Shown: positions 54,067-63,280, counted from the first letter of the stretch. The stretch: DNA of 64,000 bases from Mucisphaera sp965279675 (GCF_965279675.1 NZ_CBDIIJ010000002.1:1860001-1924000); one strand, 5' to 3'. Notes: a model not told the origin generated them from the sequence alone. Program-made: numbers and translations.

Positions 54067-54873
54067 ATGGCGGTCATTGCACTGCATTCTGCTGCGACGG
54101 GTTTGTCGAGTCTCTCGACGAATCTGGATGTGATTTCCAACAATCTGGCGAACGTGAACACGCCTGGGTTCAAGACATCGCGGGTGAACTTTGAAGACCT
54201 GATTTATCAGCACAAAGAGCAGCCTGGCGTTGAGAATGCGGCGGGTGGCCAGCGGCCTGCCGGGCTGCAGGTGGGTCTTGGCGTGAAGGTCTCGAACACG
54301 CAGTACGACTTCTCGCCTGGTTCGCCGATCCAAACGGACCAGGACCTCGACATGATGATCGGCGGAGCCGGTTTTTTCGAGGTTGAAATCGTTACCGAGG
54401 ATGGCGGGGGCATCGGGTACACGCGTGCCGGCAACTTCAACGTGAACGCCGATGGCGAGGTGGTGCTGGGGACGCGTGAGGGTTATCGGCTGGTGCCCGC
54501 GATTCAGGTTCCTGCGGAGACGGTGAGTATCGATATCTCCGAGAGCGGGATTGTTTCTGCGATTGATCGCGAGAACAACGCGCAGGAGATCGGTCAGATC
54601 CAGCTGACGAACTTTGTGAACTCGGCAGGTCTGAAATCGATCGGCGGGAACATCTACGTGGAGACGCCTGCTTCGGGCCCGCCTGTGAATGGTGAGCCGG
54701 GCCAGGGCAACTTCGGGACGATTCAGCAGGGTTTTATCGAGAACTCGAACGTCAACATGGTTCGGGAGTTGGTGTCGCTGATCAAGACGCAGCGTGCCTT
54801 CGAGCTGAACAGCCAGACCATCCAGGCGGCTGACCGTGCTCTCGAAGTGGTTGGCAACCTCCGCCGGTTCTAA
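54067..54873 (+). CDS. flgG: flagellar basal-body rod protein FlgG
   Basis: Distal rod protein that passes through the P and L rings. Signature AATGLSSLSTNLDVISNNLANVNTPGFKTSRVNFEDLIYQ at the start and EGFI-type sequence (QQGFIENSNVNMVRELVSLIKTQRAFELNSQTIQAADRALE) at the end are canonical. Length is 268, normal. A 21-base gap separates it from flgF and it is followed by flgA. ATG at 54067 has GAAAGG in the upstream leader. Confidence 0.95.
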   Translation: MAVIALHSAATGLSSLSTNLDVISNNLANVNTPGFKTSRVNFEDLIYQHKEQPGVENAAGGQRPAGLQVGLGVKVSNTQYDFSPGSPIQTDQDLDMMIGGAGFFEVEIVTEDGGGIGYTRAGNFNVNADGEVVLGTREGYRLVPAIQVPAETVSIDISESGIVSAIDRENNAQEIGQIQLTNFVNSAGLKSIGGNIYVETPASGPPVNGEPGQGNFGTIQQGFIENSNVNMVRELVSLIKTQRAFELNSQTIQAADRALEVVGNLRRF

Positions 54874-54898
54874 GTGAGTTTTCTGAAGGAATGATGTC

Positions 54899-55990
54899 GT
54901 GAATCCTGGACGTGTTCACATCCTGATGACCCTTGTCTTGCTTGGCTGCGGGCTGGGTGTGGTGTCGGCGGATGCCATTCACCTGGAGCGCGAGGCAGCG
55001 GGTGGGGCTTACGTCATCCGGCTGGGTGATGTGGCTGAGCTGGAAGGAGCTGACGCTGAGGCGTTGGCAGATATCGAGGTGGGTCGATTTGATGATGGCA
55101 GTGATGTCTACACGCTGACTGCGGACCGGGTTCGCCAGAAGCTGGCGGAGGCGGGGGTGAACTGGGCTGACTTTTCACTGATGGGTTTTGCGACGGTGAC
55201 GGTTCACCGTGGTGAGGGGGGGGCGGATCCGGCTGCATCGATCGGGTTCTTGGATGATCCGGCCGTGAGCCTGGTGGCTTCGCCGGCGATCGCGGGGTCG
55301 TTGGTTGCGAATCCCGACCAGCCGGTCGAGGCGGTTGCGCCGGTGAGTCTGCGAGACCTGATTCTTCAGCGTCTGACGGAAGAGACGGGTATCGACAGCG
55401 GTGAACTCGTGCTGCACATGGAGCCCCGGGACGAGCGGTTTCTGGGTCGTCCGATGTTTGGTCAGCGTTTCAGCGTACAGCTGGAACGTGCCGGGGCGGG
55501 CTGGGTGGCGGTGGTTTCACCTGTGACACGTCAGGTGGAGGAGCGTCCCCGGCGGATTCGGATGCAGGTGCTGCGTTCGGCGAGCGTGCTGGTGTCGACG
55601 CGTCCGCTTCGTCGGGGCGATGTGTTGCGGCCAGACCAGCTGGAGGTACGGGAGCTTGAGATCCCGCTTCAGGACCGCGGTTATTTTCGGGCGATTGACC
55701 AGGCGGGTGGTCTGGTGGCGGGCAAGTCGATTGCGGCGGGTGAGCCGCTGTCGCCTGAGGATCTGATGGCGGAAGAGGTGGTGCAGCGGGGGGATCTGGT
55801 GCACGTCGTCTGTCAGATCGGTGGGATTCGGGTGAAGACGGTGGCGATCGCCCGTGATTCGGGTGCGGTGGGTGACACGATCGCGTTGCGCAGTAGCAGC
55901 TCGACGCGCACTTTTTACGCGGTGGTCACCGGGCGTCGTCAGGCGCTGGTGGAAACGCCAGAGACACTTGCTTTGGGAGACGCACGATGA
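54899..55990 (+). CDS. flgA: flagellar P-ring assembly chaperone FlgA
   Basis: A periplasmic chaperone for P-ring (FlgI) assembly. GTG at 54899 starts MNPGRVHILMTLVLLGCGLG, a signal peptide ending near VVSADA; a lipobox-like LGCG could make it a lipoprotein but the residues after it do not fit well. The C-terminal SAF/ChapFlgA domain is clear: LVSTRPLRRGDVLRPDQL, AGKSIAAGEPLSPEDL, and GDLVHVVCQIGGIRVKTVAIARDSGAVGDTIALRSSSS. Length 363 is longer than E. coli FlgA, with an extended middle. It overlaps flgH by 4 bases (ATGA). Confidence 0.93.
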   Translation: MNPGRVHILMTLVLLGCGLGVVSADAIHLEREAAGGAYVIRLGDVAELEGADAEALADIEVGRFDDGSDVYTLTADRVRQKLAEAGVNWADFSLMGFATVTVHRGEGGADPAASIGFLDDPAVSLVASPAIAGSLVANPDQPVEAVAPVSLRDLILQRLTEETGIDSGELVLHMEPRDERFLGRPMFGQRFSVQLERAGAGWVAVVSPVTRQVEERPRRIRMQVLRSASVLVSTRPLRRGDVLRPDQLEVRELEIPLQDRGYFRAIDQAGGLVAGKSIAAGEPLSPEDLMAEEVVQRGDLVHVVCQIGGIRVKTVAIARDSGAVGDTIALRSSSSTRTFYAVVTGRRQALVETPETLALGDAR

Positions 55991-56748
55991 ATCAGCGGCT
56001 GATTGCTCTGGCGGTATCGATGGCCTGGCTGGCTCTGCCCGCAGCGGCTCAGGATGGGGTGGTTGTGGATTCTTCCGACGACGCGACACAGGTTCAGGAG
56101 GGGTCTTTTCTCTTCAGCCCCGCTGCGAACGTGGGCGAGCCCGACGTCTATGAGGCTGTTGACGACCGCAAGCGGATGCACGAAGGCATCTCTGAGGTGA
56201 GTTATGCGGCGGTGGAGACGCCAGATATCCGTCGGTTCCAGGTGAACGACCTGATCATGATTATCGTGCGGGAATCCTTCTCCAGCAGCGCGGAGCAGAC
56301 CACGGAGACGGAGAAGGAAGGGGATGTCAGTGCGAATATTTCAAGGCTTCCCGATCTTCGGGCCTCGGATCTGATTGATCTTCAGCTTCGGATGAACACG
56401 TTCGGTGTTCAGCCGGGTGTGGACGCCGATTTTTCCAAGAGTTTTGAGGGCGAGGGTGACTACAGCCGTTCGGACACGATGGCGGGGCGCGTGATGGCGC
56501 GGGTGGTGGATGTGAAGCCGAACGCGACGCTGGTGCTTGAGGCCAGGGACCGGATCCAGACGGATGACGAGGTGGTCTCGATTGTGGTTTCTGGCACGGC
56601 ACGTGCTCAGGACGTGACAGAGCAGAACTCGATCGAGTCTGACCAGCTCTATGGGCTGAGTGTGCGCAAGGAGCATGAAGGTGAACTGCGTAAGGCGAAC
56701 AAGCGGGGCTGGATCACGAGGACTTTCGATGCCATTTTTGACTTCTAA
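55987..56748 (+). CDS. flgH: flagellar L-ring protein FlgH without lipobox
   Basis: Forms the ring in the outer membrane around the rod. The core motifs are FQVNDLIMIIVRESFSSSAEQTTE and DYSRSDTMAGRVMARVVDVKPNATLVLEARDRI, then the SDQLYGLSVRKEHEG region typical of FlgH. Length is 253. In most species FlgH is a lipoprotein with a cysteine after the signal peptide; here the signal peptide ends AAAQ and there is no nearby Cys. It may be non-lipidated. The gene overlaps flgA by 4 bases and flgI by 20. Confidence 0.92.
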   Translation: MNQRLIALAVSMAWLALPAAAQDGVVVDSSDDATQVQEGSFLFSPAANVGEPDVYEAVDDRKRMHEGISEVSYAAVETPDIRRFQVNDLIMIIVRESFSSSAEQTTETEKEGDVSANISRLPDLRASDLIDLQLRMNTFGVQPGVDADFSKSFEGEGDYSRSDTMAGRVMARVVDVKPNATLVLEARDRIQTDDEVVSIVVSGTARAQDVTEQNSIESDQLYGLSVRKEHEGELRKANKRGWITRTFDAIFDF

Positions 56749-57829
56749 ATCCTGCGACCCTGGCATGTGGTTGCTGGCGGTGGTGGCGGTTCTGGCTCTG
56801 TCGGTGCCGGTGAGCGCGACGCAGATCGGCGATCTGGTGCGTATCCGTGGGGCTGAGACCAGCAAGATGACGGGCATGGGATTGGTGGTGGGCCTGAACG
56901 GGACCGGCGATGGTCGATTCATGCCTGCTTCGCGTCCATTGGCGGAGATGATTGGTCGTCTGGTTGACCCGAATGTGGACGCTAGCGAGCTGCGTAGTGT
57001 GAACAACGTGGCGTTGGTATCGCTGACGGTGACGGTGCCTGCGGAGGGCATCCGGGAGGGTGATCTTCTGGATGTGGAGGTGGCGAGCATCGGGCAGGCG
57101 ACCAGTCTGGTGAACGGGCGTTTGTTCATGGTCCCGCTGGTTGGTCCCAGGCGTGATGTGGTGACCGGGCCCCTGGCTTTTGCTGAGGGCCGGATCACGG
57201 TGCACGATCTGGAGAATCCGCTGACCGGTTTCATAGAGAACGGAGCAACGGCGGCGGTGACGCTTCGGCCGAATTACATGGATCGTTATGGTCGGGTGAC
57301 GCTGATCATCGATCCGAGTCATGCTTCGGTTCAGTTGGCGAACAACATCGCGAATCTCATCAATGGTCTGGTCGATCCTGACGGTGCGCCGGTGGCCCGG
57401 GCGATCGATGCGAAGAACATCGTGGTTCAGGTGCCCGAGGCCGATCGCGCAGACATCGTGCCGTTTTTGAGCCGGATTCTCGATCCGTTCATCTCGCCTG
57501 AGTTCATCGCCTCGGGTGCGGTGGTGGTGGTGAATGAGGCGACGGGGACGATTGTTTTTTCGGACGAGGTGGAGATCTCGCCGGTGGGCATCTCGCATCG
57601 CGGTCTGACGATTCAGCGGATCACGCCTGAGCCGGTTCCGCTTCCCGGTCAGCCGCTGGTTGAGGAGTTGGACGTGGTGGCTCTGGATACGTCGGAACGG
57701 CCGAGCCCGAAGCTCGCCGATCTGGTGGAGGCGTTCAATCAGCTGAAGGTCTCGTCGGAGGATCGGATCGCGATCATCCGGGCGCTGGATCGGGCCAAGC
57801 GGCTGCATGCGAGGGTGATTTACGAATGA
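56729..57829 (+). CDS. flgI: flagellar P-ring protein FlgI
   Basis: Forms the periplasmic P-ring bushing around the rod. ATG at 56729 has GAGG with a 7-base spacer and lies inside flgH; it is followed by a signal peptide (MWLLAVVAVLALSVPVSA). Motifs: IGDLVRIRGAETSKMTGMGLVVGLNGTGDG, the usual GLVVGLxGTGD signature, and VPLVGPRRDV-like sequence. Length is about 366 residues, normal. It overlaps flgJ by 4 bases (ATGA). The internal ATG 56765 is an alternative. Confidence 0.94.
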   Translation: MPFLTSKSCDPGMWLLAVVAVLALSVPVSATQIGDLVRIRGAETSKMTGMGLVVGLNGTGDGRFMPASRPLAEMIGRLVDPNVDASELRSVNNVALVSLTVTVPAEGIREGDLLDVEVASIGQATSLVNGRLFMVPLVGPRRDVVTGPLAFAEGRITVHDLENPLTGFIENGATAAVTLRPNYMDRYGRVTLIIDPSHASVQLANNIANLINGLVDPDGAPVARAIDAKNIVVQVPEADRADIVPFLSRILDPFISPEFIASGAVVVVNEATGTIVFSDEVEISPVGISHRGLTIQRITPEPVPLPGQPLVEELDVVALDTSERPSPKLADLVEAFNQLKVSSEDRIAIIRALDRAKRLHARVIYE

Positions 57830-58257
57830 GCGTGACTCCGATCCAGAACGAGTTGATGATTGAGCGTGTGTCGCCCGCGGTCCAGCAGCGCGCTGCCTCG
57901 GCGGGGGCGGGGTCGTTTTTCAATCAGCTGGAACGGCTGGTGGCGAGTGACGATACGGAGGCGGTGGAGCGCCAGGTCCGTGATTCCGCCGAGAAGATGA
58001 TCGCGGGGATGTTCATCGAGCCCGTGCTCAAGCAGCTTCGTAACGGGCCGTTCAAGACCGAGATGTTCTCGGGGGGGATGGGCGAAGAGGTGTTCGGCGC
58101 TCAGCTCGATACTGAGTTGTCGATGCGGATGGCGCGTTCGGCGAACTGGCCGCTGGTCGATTCGCTGGTGGACGAGCTGATGGGCAAGTACCGCGAGGCT
58201 CGTGGTCAGGCGGAGCCTCAGAAGATGCATGGATGGGAGCTCGATCTTCATGGATGA
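57826..58257 (+). CDS. flgJ: FlgJ-like rod-binding protein without muramidase domain
   Basis: A 143-residue protein with the FlgJ N-terminal motif: EKMIAGMFIEPVLKQLRNGPFKTEMFSGGMGEEVFGAQLDTELS. This segment caps or scaffolds the growing rod. The usual C-terminal peptidoglycan hydrolase domain is missing, so a separate enzyme must open the wall; such short FlgJ forms are known in several phyla. It overlaps flgI by 4 bases and flgN by 8. Start ATG at 57826. Export is through the flagellar type III apparatus. Confidence 0.88.
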   Translation: MSVTPIQNELMIERVSPAVQQRAASAGAGSFFNQLERLVASDDTEAVERQVRDSAEKMIAGMFIEPVLKQLRNGPFKTEMFSGGMGEEVFGAQLDTELSMRMARSANWPLVDSLVDELMGKYREARGQAEPQKMHGWELDLHG

Positions 58258-58768
58258 ACGAAGCCTCCGGCTGTTGAGTGAACTGGAAGCACTGCTGACG
58301 CAGATGATCGAGCGTCAGCGGCTGTGGCTGGCGGTCTTCGAGCAGAAGACCGAGGCGCTGCGGCAGGGGGATCAGGCGATGATGGCGGCGTTGTCGACGC
58401 AGGAGAGCGACCATCTACGGGCCATGAGCGAGTATGAGAAGCGGCGGCTGCATCTGCTGGCGGCGTTGACGCAGATCCTTGAACCGGGTGCTTCTGAGCC
58501 GATGCGACTGGCGGCAATGGCGGAGCGGCTGCCTGCTCCGATACGCGATCGGCTCTTGATCCTGCGGAGCAACCTCCGTCACGAGATCGAGCGGTTCAAG
58601 ACTCGGCTGGCGTCGGTCTCGCAGGCTTCCAACACTCTGATGCGTCATGTGAACGGGGTGGTTGAGACCGTGGTTGCAGCGGCCTCTGGTCATGGAACCT
58701 ACGCGCAGCCCGGCCGGAAGGGCCAGCCGGTGGCGGCGACATTGAGCACGTTCAGCCTGACGGCCTGA
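58250..58768 (+). CDS. flgN: FlgN-like export chaperone for FlgK and FlgL
   Basis: A 172-residue, all-helical, coiled-coil protein. The helical pattern (LRLLSELEALLTQMIERQRLWLAVFEQKTEALRQGDQAMM) is typical of the FlgN family, which binds hook-associated proteins in the cytosol before export. ATG at 58250 has GGGAG with a 10-base spacer and overlaps flgJ; the open frame to 58202 is unsupported. The location directly before flgK and flgL supports the call. The Ala/Gly-rich C-terminus (SGHGTYAQPGRKGQ) is likely flexible. Sequence similarity within this family is low, so the family call is inference from context and composition. Confidence 0.8.
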   Translation: MDERSLRLLSELEALLTQMIERQRLWLAVFEQKTEALRQGDQAMMAALSTQESDHLRAMSEYEKRRLHLLAALTQILEPGASEPMRLAAMAERLPAPIRDRLLILRSNLRHEIERFKTRLASVSQASNTLMRHVNGVVETVVAAASGHGTYAQPGRKGQPVAATLSTFSLTA

Positions 58769-58804
58769 GCCTGTACTTATTCCTCACCCTGAGAGCGATT
58801 CGCT

Positions 58805-60550
58805 ATGGGACTCACCAACGCACTACAGATCGGCAAGTCGGGCATCCTCGCCTCGCAGGCCGCGATCCAGGTGGTCGGTGACAACCTCGCGAATGTGGCG
58901 ACGGACGGGTATCACCGCAAGCGAGTCACGCTGTCGCCGGTTGGGGATCAGCAGGTTCAGCAGGGCGTTTTCATCGGCAGGGGGGTTCAGCTCGAAGCCA
59001 TCACGCGGCTGGTGGATGAAGCGCTGGAATCAAGGCTGCGTGGGTCGATCGCGAACCAGTCGGGATCGCTGGAGCGGCAGGCGCTGCTGGAGCAGGTGGA
59101 GTCGATTCAGAACGAGCTGGCGGATGTGAACGTCACCTCGCAGCTGGGGGCTTTCTTCGGGGCGTGGAGTGCGCTGGCGGGGAATCCCGGGACAACGTCT
59201 GATCCGAGCACGTCGCTTCGGTCGGGCGTGGTGAATCAGGGTGAGATCATCGCCGATCATCTCAAGCAGCTGCGGTTGGAGTTGATCGCGCAGCGGGAGC
59301 AGGTGGACGGGGCGATCGCCGACAGCGTGCGCACGGTCGATGGGCTGCTCAGTCGTATCGAGGACCTGAACAATCAGATCGCCATTCAGGAAGCGGGTCA
59401 GGGATCGGGTGCATCAGGTCTGCGGGACCAGCGGGATATCGTGCTGAGTGAGTTGGCAACGTTTCTGGATATCTCGACCAACGAGCTGAACAACGGCGAG
59501 ATCGATGTGTTTGTGGGATCGACGCCTCTGGTGCTGAATGGCGACAGCCGGGGTGTGACGCTCGAGGGCGGGATTGGTGAGGATGCTTCCTCGATCAACG
59601 TCGTGATTCGTGACGATGGGCAGACGGTGGATTCGAGTAGCGGCAAGCTGGGGGCGCAGATCGCGTTTCGTCAGAACGACTGGCAGAACGCGCTGGATAC
59701 GGTTGACACGCTCGCTCAGCAGTTGATTTTTGAGGTCAACAAGATTCACAGCACTGGGCAGGGGTTGGTGCCGCAGTCGCGTGTTCGTGGCCTGAACCAG
59801 GTGGAGGACGCGGCTGCTGTGCTCGGCAGTGAGGCTTCGGGGCTGAAGCATTCGCCGGTACATGGGTCGTTTCAGATTCACGTCGTTCAGAACGGGGCAA
59901 CGACGACGCAGCAGATCAACATCGATCTGGATGGCCTCAACGGCAACGACACGACGCTGAACAGCCTGGTTGCGCAGATCAACGACCCGGCTTCGCGGCT
60001 CAATGGTTTGATCACGGCTTCGGTGACCACCGATGGCAGGTTGCAGCTGGATAGCGTGGATGCGTCGGCGACGCTGGCGTTCAGCGATGACACCTCGGGT
60101 GTTTTGGCCGCGTTGGGTGTGAACAGCTTCTTCGAGGGTTCGAGTGCCCTTGATATCTCGGTGAACGGGGCCCTCAAGTTGGACCCGCGGCAGATCGCGG
60201 CGGCCCGTGACCTGTCGATCACGGGACAGGCCGTCGGGACGAACGAGAACGCGCTGGCGATTGCCGAACTGGCCAATCAGGGGATCGATGCCCTGGCCGG
60301 TAGGAGTCTTACGTCCTTCTGGACGGACAAGATCGCTGAGGCGGCCTCGGCGCTCAGCGCGACCAAGCAGCAGGCGGAGTCGGACACGCTGGTGAAGAAC
60401 TCGCTTGAGGCGCAGCGGCAGCAGCTCTCCGGGGTGAACGTGGATGAAGAGACCATCGATCTGATCCAGTACCAGCGGTCGTTCCAGGCGAGTGCTCGCT
60501 TTGTGAATGTCATTGACGAACTGATGGACACGCTGCTGGCGTTGATCTAG
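58805..60550 (+). CDS. flgK: flagellar hook-associated protein 1
   Basis: Joins hook and filament. The N-terminal GLTNALQIGKSGILASQAAIQVVGDNLANVATDGYHRKRV matches FlgK (with the NLAN motif), and the C-terminus ends with VNVDEETIDLIQYQRSFQASARFVNVIDELMDTLLALI. The middle is long and variable, with a flagellin-like D2 region. Length is 581, normal for FlgK. The start ATG at 58805 follows flgN by 36 bases. Exported via FlgN. flgL follows 60 bases after. Confidence 0.94.
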   Translation: MGLTNALQIGKSGILASQAAIQVVGDNLANVATDGYHRKRVTLSPVGDQQVQQGVFIGRGVQLEAITRLVDEALESRLRGSIANQSGSLERQALLEQVESIQNELADVNVTSQLGAFFGAWSALAGNPGTTSDPSTSLRSGVVNQGEIIADHLKQLRLELIAQREQVDGAIADSVRTVDGLLSRIEDLNNQIAIQEAGQGSGASGLRDQRDIVLSELATFLDISTNELNNGEIDVFVGSTPLVLNGDSRGVTLEGGIGEDASSINVVIRDDGQTVDSSSGKLGAQIAFRQNDWQNALDTVDTLAQQLIFEVNKIHSTGQGLVPQSRVRGLNQVEDAAAVLGSEASGLKHSPVHGSFQIHVVQNGATTTQQINIDLDGLNGNDTTLNSLVAQINDPASRLNGLITASVTTDGRLQLDSVDASATLAFSDDTSGVLAALGVNSFFEGSSALDISVNGALKLDPRQIAAARDLSITGQAVGTNENALAIAELANQGIDALAGRSLTSFWTDKIAEAASALSATKQQAESDTLVKNSLEAQRQQLSGVNVDEETIDLIQYQRSFQASARFVNVIDELMDTLLALI

Positions 60551-60610
60551 GTGCACGGCCATGAGGCAGACGGCGATCGATAACACGGTGTTTGCAGGAC
60601 GGAGGCCGGC

Positions 60611-62587
60611 ATGTCAGGCGTAGGCTCCGTGACCGGACGTACCACGAGCATCCTCAGCAACAACAACCTGCTGGAGCAGCTTCGGCGCACGCAGGTGGAC
60701 CTGGATAACCAGCAGCGGCAGATCTCGACCGGCCTGAAGTACGACGCGCCGTCGGATGCACCCGGGGATGCGGCGGCGATCCTGCTGCTTCGGCAGCGGC
60801 TGCTCGAACGCGATCAGCAGCTGAGCAATCTGGCGCAGGGCAACACGCTGCTGAATACGGCGGATCAGGCGCTCAAGGATTTCAAGGACATCACGCTTGA
60901 GGCTCAGGTGATCGCACAGGAGGCAGCGAACGAGCTGGGTGGGACGAGTGCGGAGGCGAGGGCGGCTCAGGCGTTGGTGATTTCGGAGCAACTGGATGCG
61001 CTGCTTGGGATTGCGAATCGCGAGATTCTCGGGGTCCCGCTTTTCGGGAGTAACCAGTACGGCGCGAGTGCCGCACCGTTTGAGGAGTTCCTGGGCGGGG
61101 TGCGTTACCGGGGCGGGGATACGAACCTCCGGTTGAACACCGGGCAGCAGGACCTGACCGACATCGCGAGCAATGGAGCCGATGCCTTCGGTGCCCTCAC
61201 GACGCGGGTACGGGGCAACGCCGATCTCGATCCGGACGTCTCGGCGCAGACGCGGCTGTCGGACCTGGAGGGGGCGAGGGGCAGGGGTGTCCAACTGGGG
61301 CAGGTTCGGTTGACGGTGGGTGCTGCCACGGCGGTGATTGATCTGAGTGGGGCCGAGACGGTTCAAGACGTTGTCACGCGTCTGTCGGCGGGTTTTGATG
61401 GGTTGGCCCCGGGTGCGGCGGCGCTGACGCTGACGGCGGACGGCTTCGCGTTGCAGGCGACCGGGCCTGATCCCGTGGCCGTGGCTGATCTTCAGAACGG
61501 GAGTATCGCTGCGGATCTTGGCATCGCGATCGCGAACGCGGGCGGTCCGGCGACGGCTGGGGGAGATGTGGGCCCACGGCTGACCAAAGCGACCCGGATC
61601 GCGGACCTTGGCCCTGCCATCGATCTGGCTTCGGGGCTGGTCATCACTCAGGGCCCGCGTTCTGAGACGGTGAACCTCACGGGTGTGGAGACGATCGAAG
61701 ACCTGCAGAATCGGATACGGGGTCTGGACCTGGGGGTGCGGCTGGAGATCAACGACGCGGCCGACGGGCTGGACTTTGTGAGTGAGGTCAGCGGGGTTGC
61801 TTTCTCGGTGGGTGAGAACGGCGGGACCACGGCGACCGATCTGGGGATCCGGTCGTTCACGACGGATACCCGGTTGGATGATTTCCGTAACGGCCTGGGC
61901 GTTCTGACCAATCCCGGTTTCGATGATCTGAACCAGAATCGGTACGAGATGGGTTTTCAGTTACACGATGGGACCACCTTCGAGGTGGACATCGACGGGC
62001 TGACGACGGTGGGCGAGGTGATCACACGGATCGAAACCGAAGCGGCGGCGGCGGGTGTGGCGGTGGGGACCGACTTTGTGATCGGCATGAACCCGGTGGG
62101 TAACGGGATCCAGCTTGTCGACAACACGGTCGGCCCGAACGACTTCCTGGTGGAGGACCTCGGGACGCAGCTGACGGCGGAGCATCTGGGGATCGCGGGC
62201 AATGCTGGGGCGGGCGCGACGATCAATGGCGTCGACACGGCGACGGTGCGCACGGACAACGTTTTCTCGCATCTCATGGATTTACGCGACGCATTGACCG
62301 CAGATGACACGACTGGCATAGCACTTGCTATGGATCAATTGAACGGCGATCTGGATCGGCTGGATGCCTCCAGGGCCAACGTCGCCACGGCGGCGAGTCG
62401 CAACGAGCAGCAGACGCAAAGGCTTGAAGACATGAAGCTGACTGAACAGATCCTGCTTAGCGACCTTCAGGACGCGGACCTCACGGAAGTGATCACGCGG
62501 TTTAACCAGTTGCAGCAGCAGCTGCAGGCCTCGCTGACGGCGGGCTCGCAGATCCAGCAGCTGACGCTCTTGAACTTCTTGCGCTAG
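60611..62587 (+). CDS. flgL: flagellar hook-associated protein 3 with three internal repeats
   Basis: Second hook-filament junction protein. The N-terminal flagellin-like part (NNNLLEQLRRTQVDLDNQQRQISTGLKYDAPSDAPGDAA) and the C-terminal part (LDRLDASRANVATAASRNEQQTQRLED) fit FlgL. At 658 residues it is about twice the usual 300. The extra region (~residues 230-540) has three repeated units of about 90 residues, each with a strand-turn pattern of the type ID-L-x-G-x-x-T-V-x-D-x-x-x-R and ending in a TAxxLGI stretch: LSGAETVQDVVTRL, LTGVETIEDLQNRI and IDGLTTVGEVITRI. This resembles the flagellin hook IN motif. It is probably a surface decoration of the junction. Confidence 0.88.
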   Translation: MSGVGSVTGRTTSILSNNNLLEQLRRTQVDLDNQQRQISTGLKYDAPSDAPGDAAAILLLRQRLLERDQQLSNLAQGNTLLNTADQALKDFKDITLEAQVIAQEAANELGGTSAEARAAQALVISEQLDALLGIANREILGVPLFGSNQYGASAAPFEEFLGGVRYRGGDTNLRLNTGQQDLTDIASNGADAFGALTTRVRGNADLDPDVSAQTRLSDLEGARGRGVQLGQVRLTVGAATAVIDLSGAETVQDVVTRLSAGFDGLAPGAAALTLTADGFALQATGPDPVAVADLQNGSIAADLGIAIANAGGPATAGGDVGPRLTKATRIADLGPAIDLASGLVITQGPRSETVNLTGVETIEDLQNRIRGLDLGVRLEINDAADGLDFVSEVSGVAFSVGENGGTTATDLGIRSFTTDTRLDDFRNGLGVLTNPGFDDLNQNRYEMGFQLHDGTTFEVDIDGLTTVGEVITRIETEAAAAGVAVGTDFVIGMNPVGNGIQLVDNTVGPNDFLVEDLGTQLTAEHLGIAGNAGAGATINGVDTATVRTDNVFSHLMDLRDALTADDTTGIALAMDQLNGDLDRLDASRANVATAASRNEQQTQRLEDMKLTEQILLSDLQDADLTEVITRFNQLQQQLQASLTAGSQIQQLTLLNFLR

Positions 62588-62603
62588 AGGCGCAATGGAT
62601 GCG

Positions 62604-62686
62604 CGTCGCCAGGCCATTTCGGCCGGGACTGGCGACGAACGAACCCGACGGCAGGACGCCGTCGGCCACCCGGAACGAACGGGTGG
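62604..62686 (+). promoter_or_regulatory. three consecutive hairpins in the fliW leader
   Basis: Three perfect stems follow each other: CGTCGCCAG/CTGGCGACG (62604-62637), CCGACGGC/GCCGTCGG with loop AGGAC (62645-62665), and CCACCCG/CGGGTGG (62666-62686). The second loop exposes GGA and an ACCAGGATG box follows at 62694-62702, 23 bases before the fliW ATG; both resemble CsrA-binding elements. No T tract follows, so they are not a standard terminator. Confidence 0.5.
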
Positions 62687-62725
62687 TACAGGGACCAGGA
62701 TGGCAGGCCGCAGAGGTAGGTAGCG

Positions 62726-63172
62726 ATGATCATTCAAACATCGCGGTTCGGCGAAATCGAAGTGGACGACAACCGCGTCATCCACTTCCCCAAAGGCTTG
62801 CTCGGCTTCCCGAAGTATCAGCGTTATGTGCTGATTGAGTCGGGCGAGGAGTCGACGTTCTGGTGGCTTCAGTCGGTCGATCTGCCGGAACTGGCCTTTG
62901 TGGTGACGGACCCGAGCCTCTTCGTCCCGACGTACCAGGTGCCGCTAAGGCGTGAGCAGCTGGCCGATCTGGGGATCGAGAAGCCGGAAGAAGCCCAGGT
63001 GTTCGTGATCGTGAACAAGCACGACACGATGCTCACGGGCAACCTTCAGGGCCCGCTGATCATCCACGTGGCCAAGCGCACCGGTGAGCAGATGGTTCTT
63101 TCGGACCGCCGGTTCACGACCCGGGTTCCTCTTGTCGAGCTCCGAGCCCCCGCGGAGGCGATCAGCGCCTGA
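62726..63172 (+). CDS. fliW: flagellar assembly factor FliW
   Basis: A 148-residue protein that binds flagellin and the RNA-binding protein CsrA, so that CsrA is released or blocked according to the flagellin level. Motifs: SRFGEIEVDDNRVIHFPKGLLGFPKYQRYVLI and DPSLFVPTYQ, then VFVIVNKHD and the C-terminal GPLIIHVAKRTGEQMVL, all typical of FliW. ATG at 62726 has AGGTAGG upstream. It is followed by csrA (109-base gap) and the flagellin gene, the standard module. The leader has three hairpins and possible CsrA sites. Confidence 0.95.
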   Translation: MIIQTSRFGEIEVDDNRVIHFPKGLLGFPKYQRYVLIESGEESTFWWLQSVDLPELAFVVTDPSLFVPTYQVPLRREQLADLGIEKPEEAQVFVIVNKHDTMLTGNLQGPLIIHVAKRTGEQMVLSDRRFTTRVPLVELRAPAEAISA

Positions 63173-63280
63173 CGCGCTGGAGATGAGACGTGAACACTTT
63201 CCCCTTTTCCATCACGAGCGCCGAGCCTTCGCAGGGATGCGACGCCCACGGCCTGAGGCCCAAGGAAGGAGCCCAACCCC

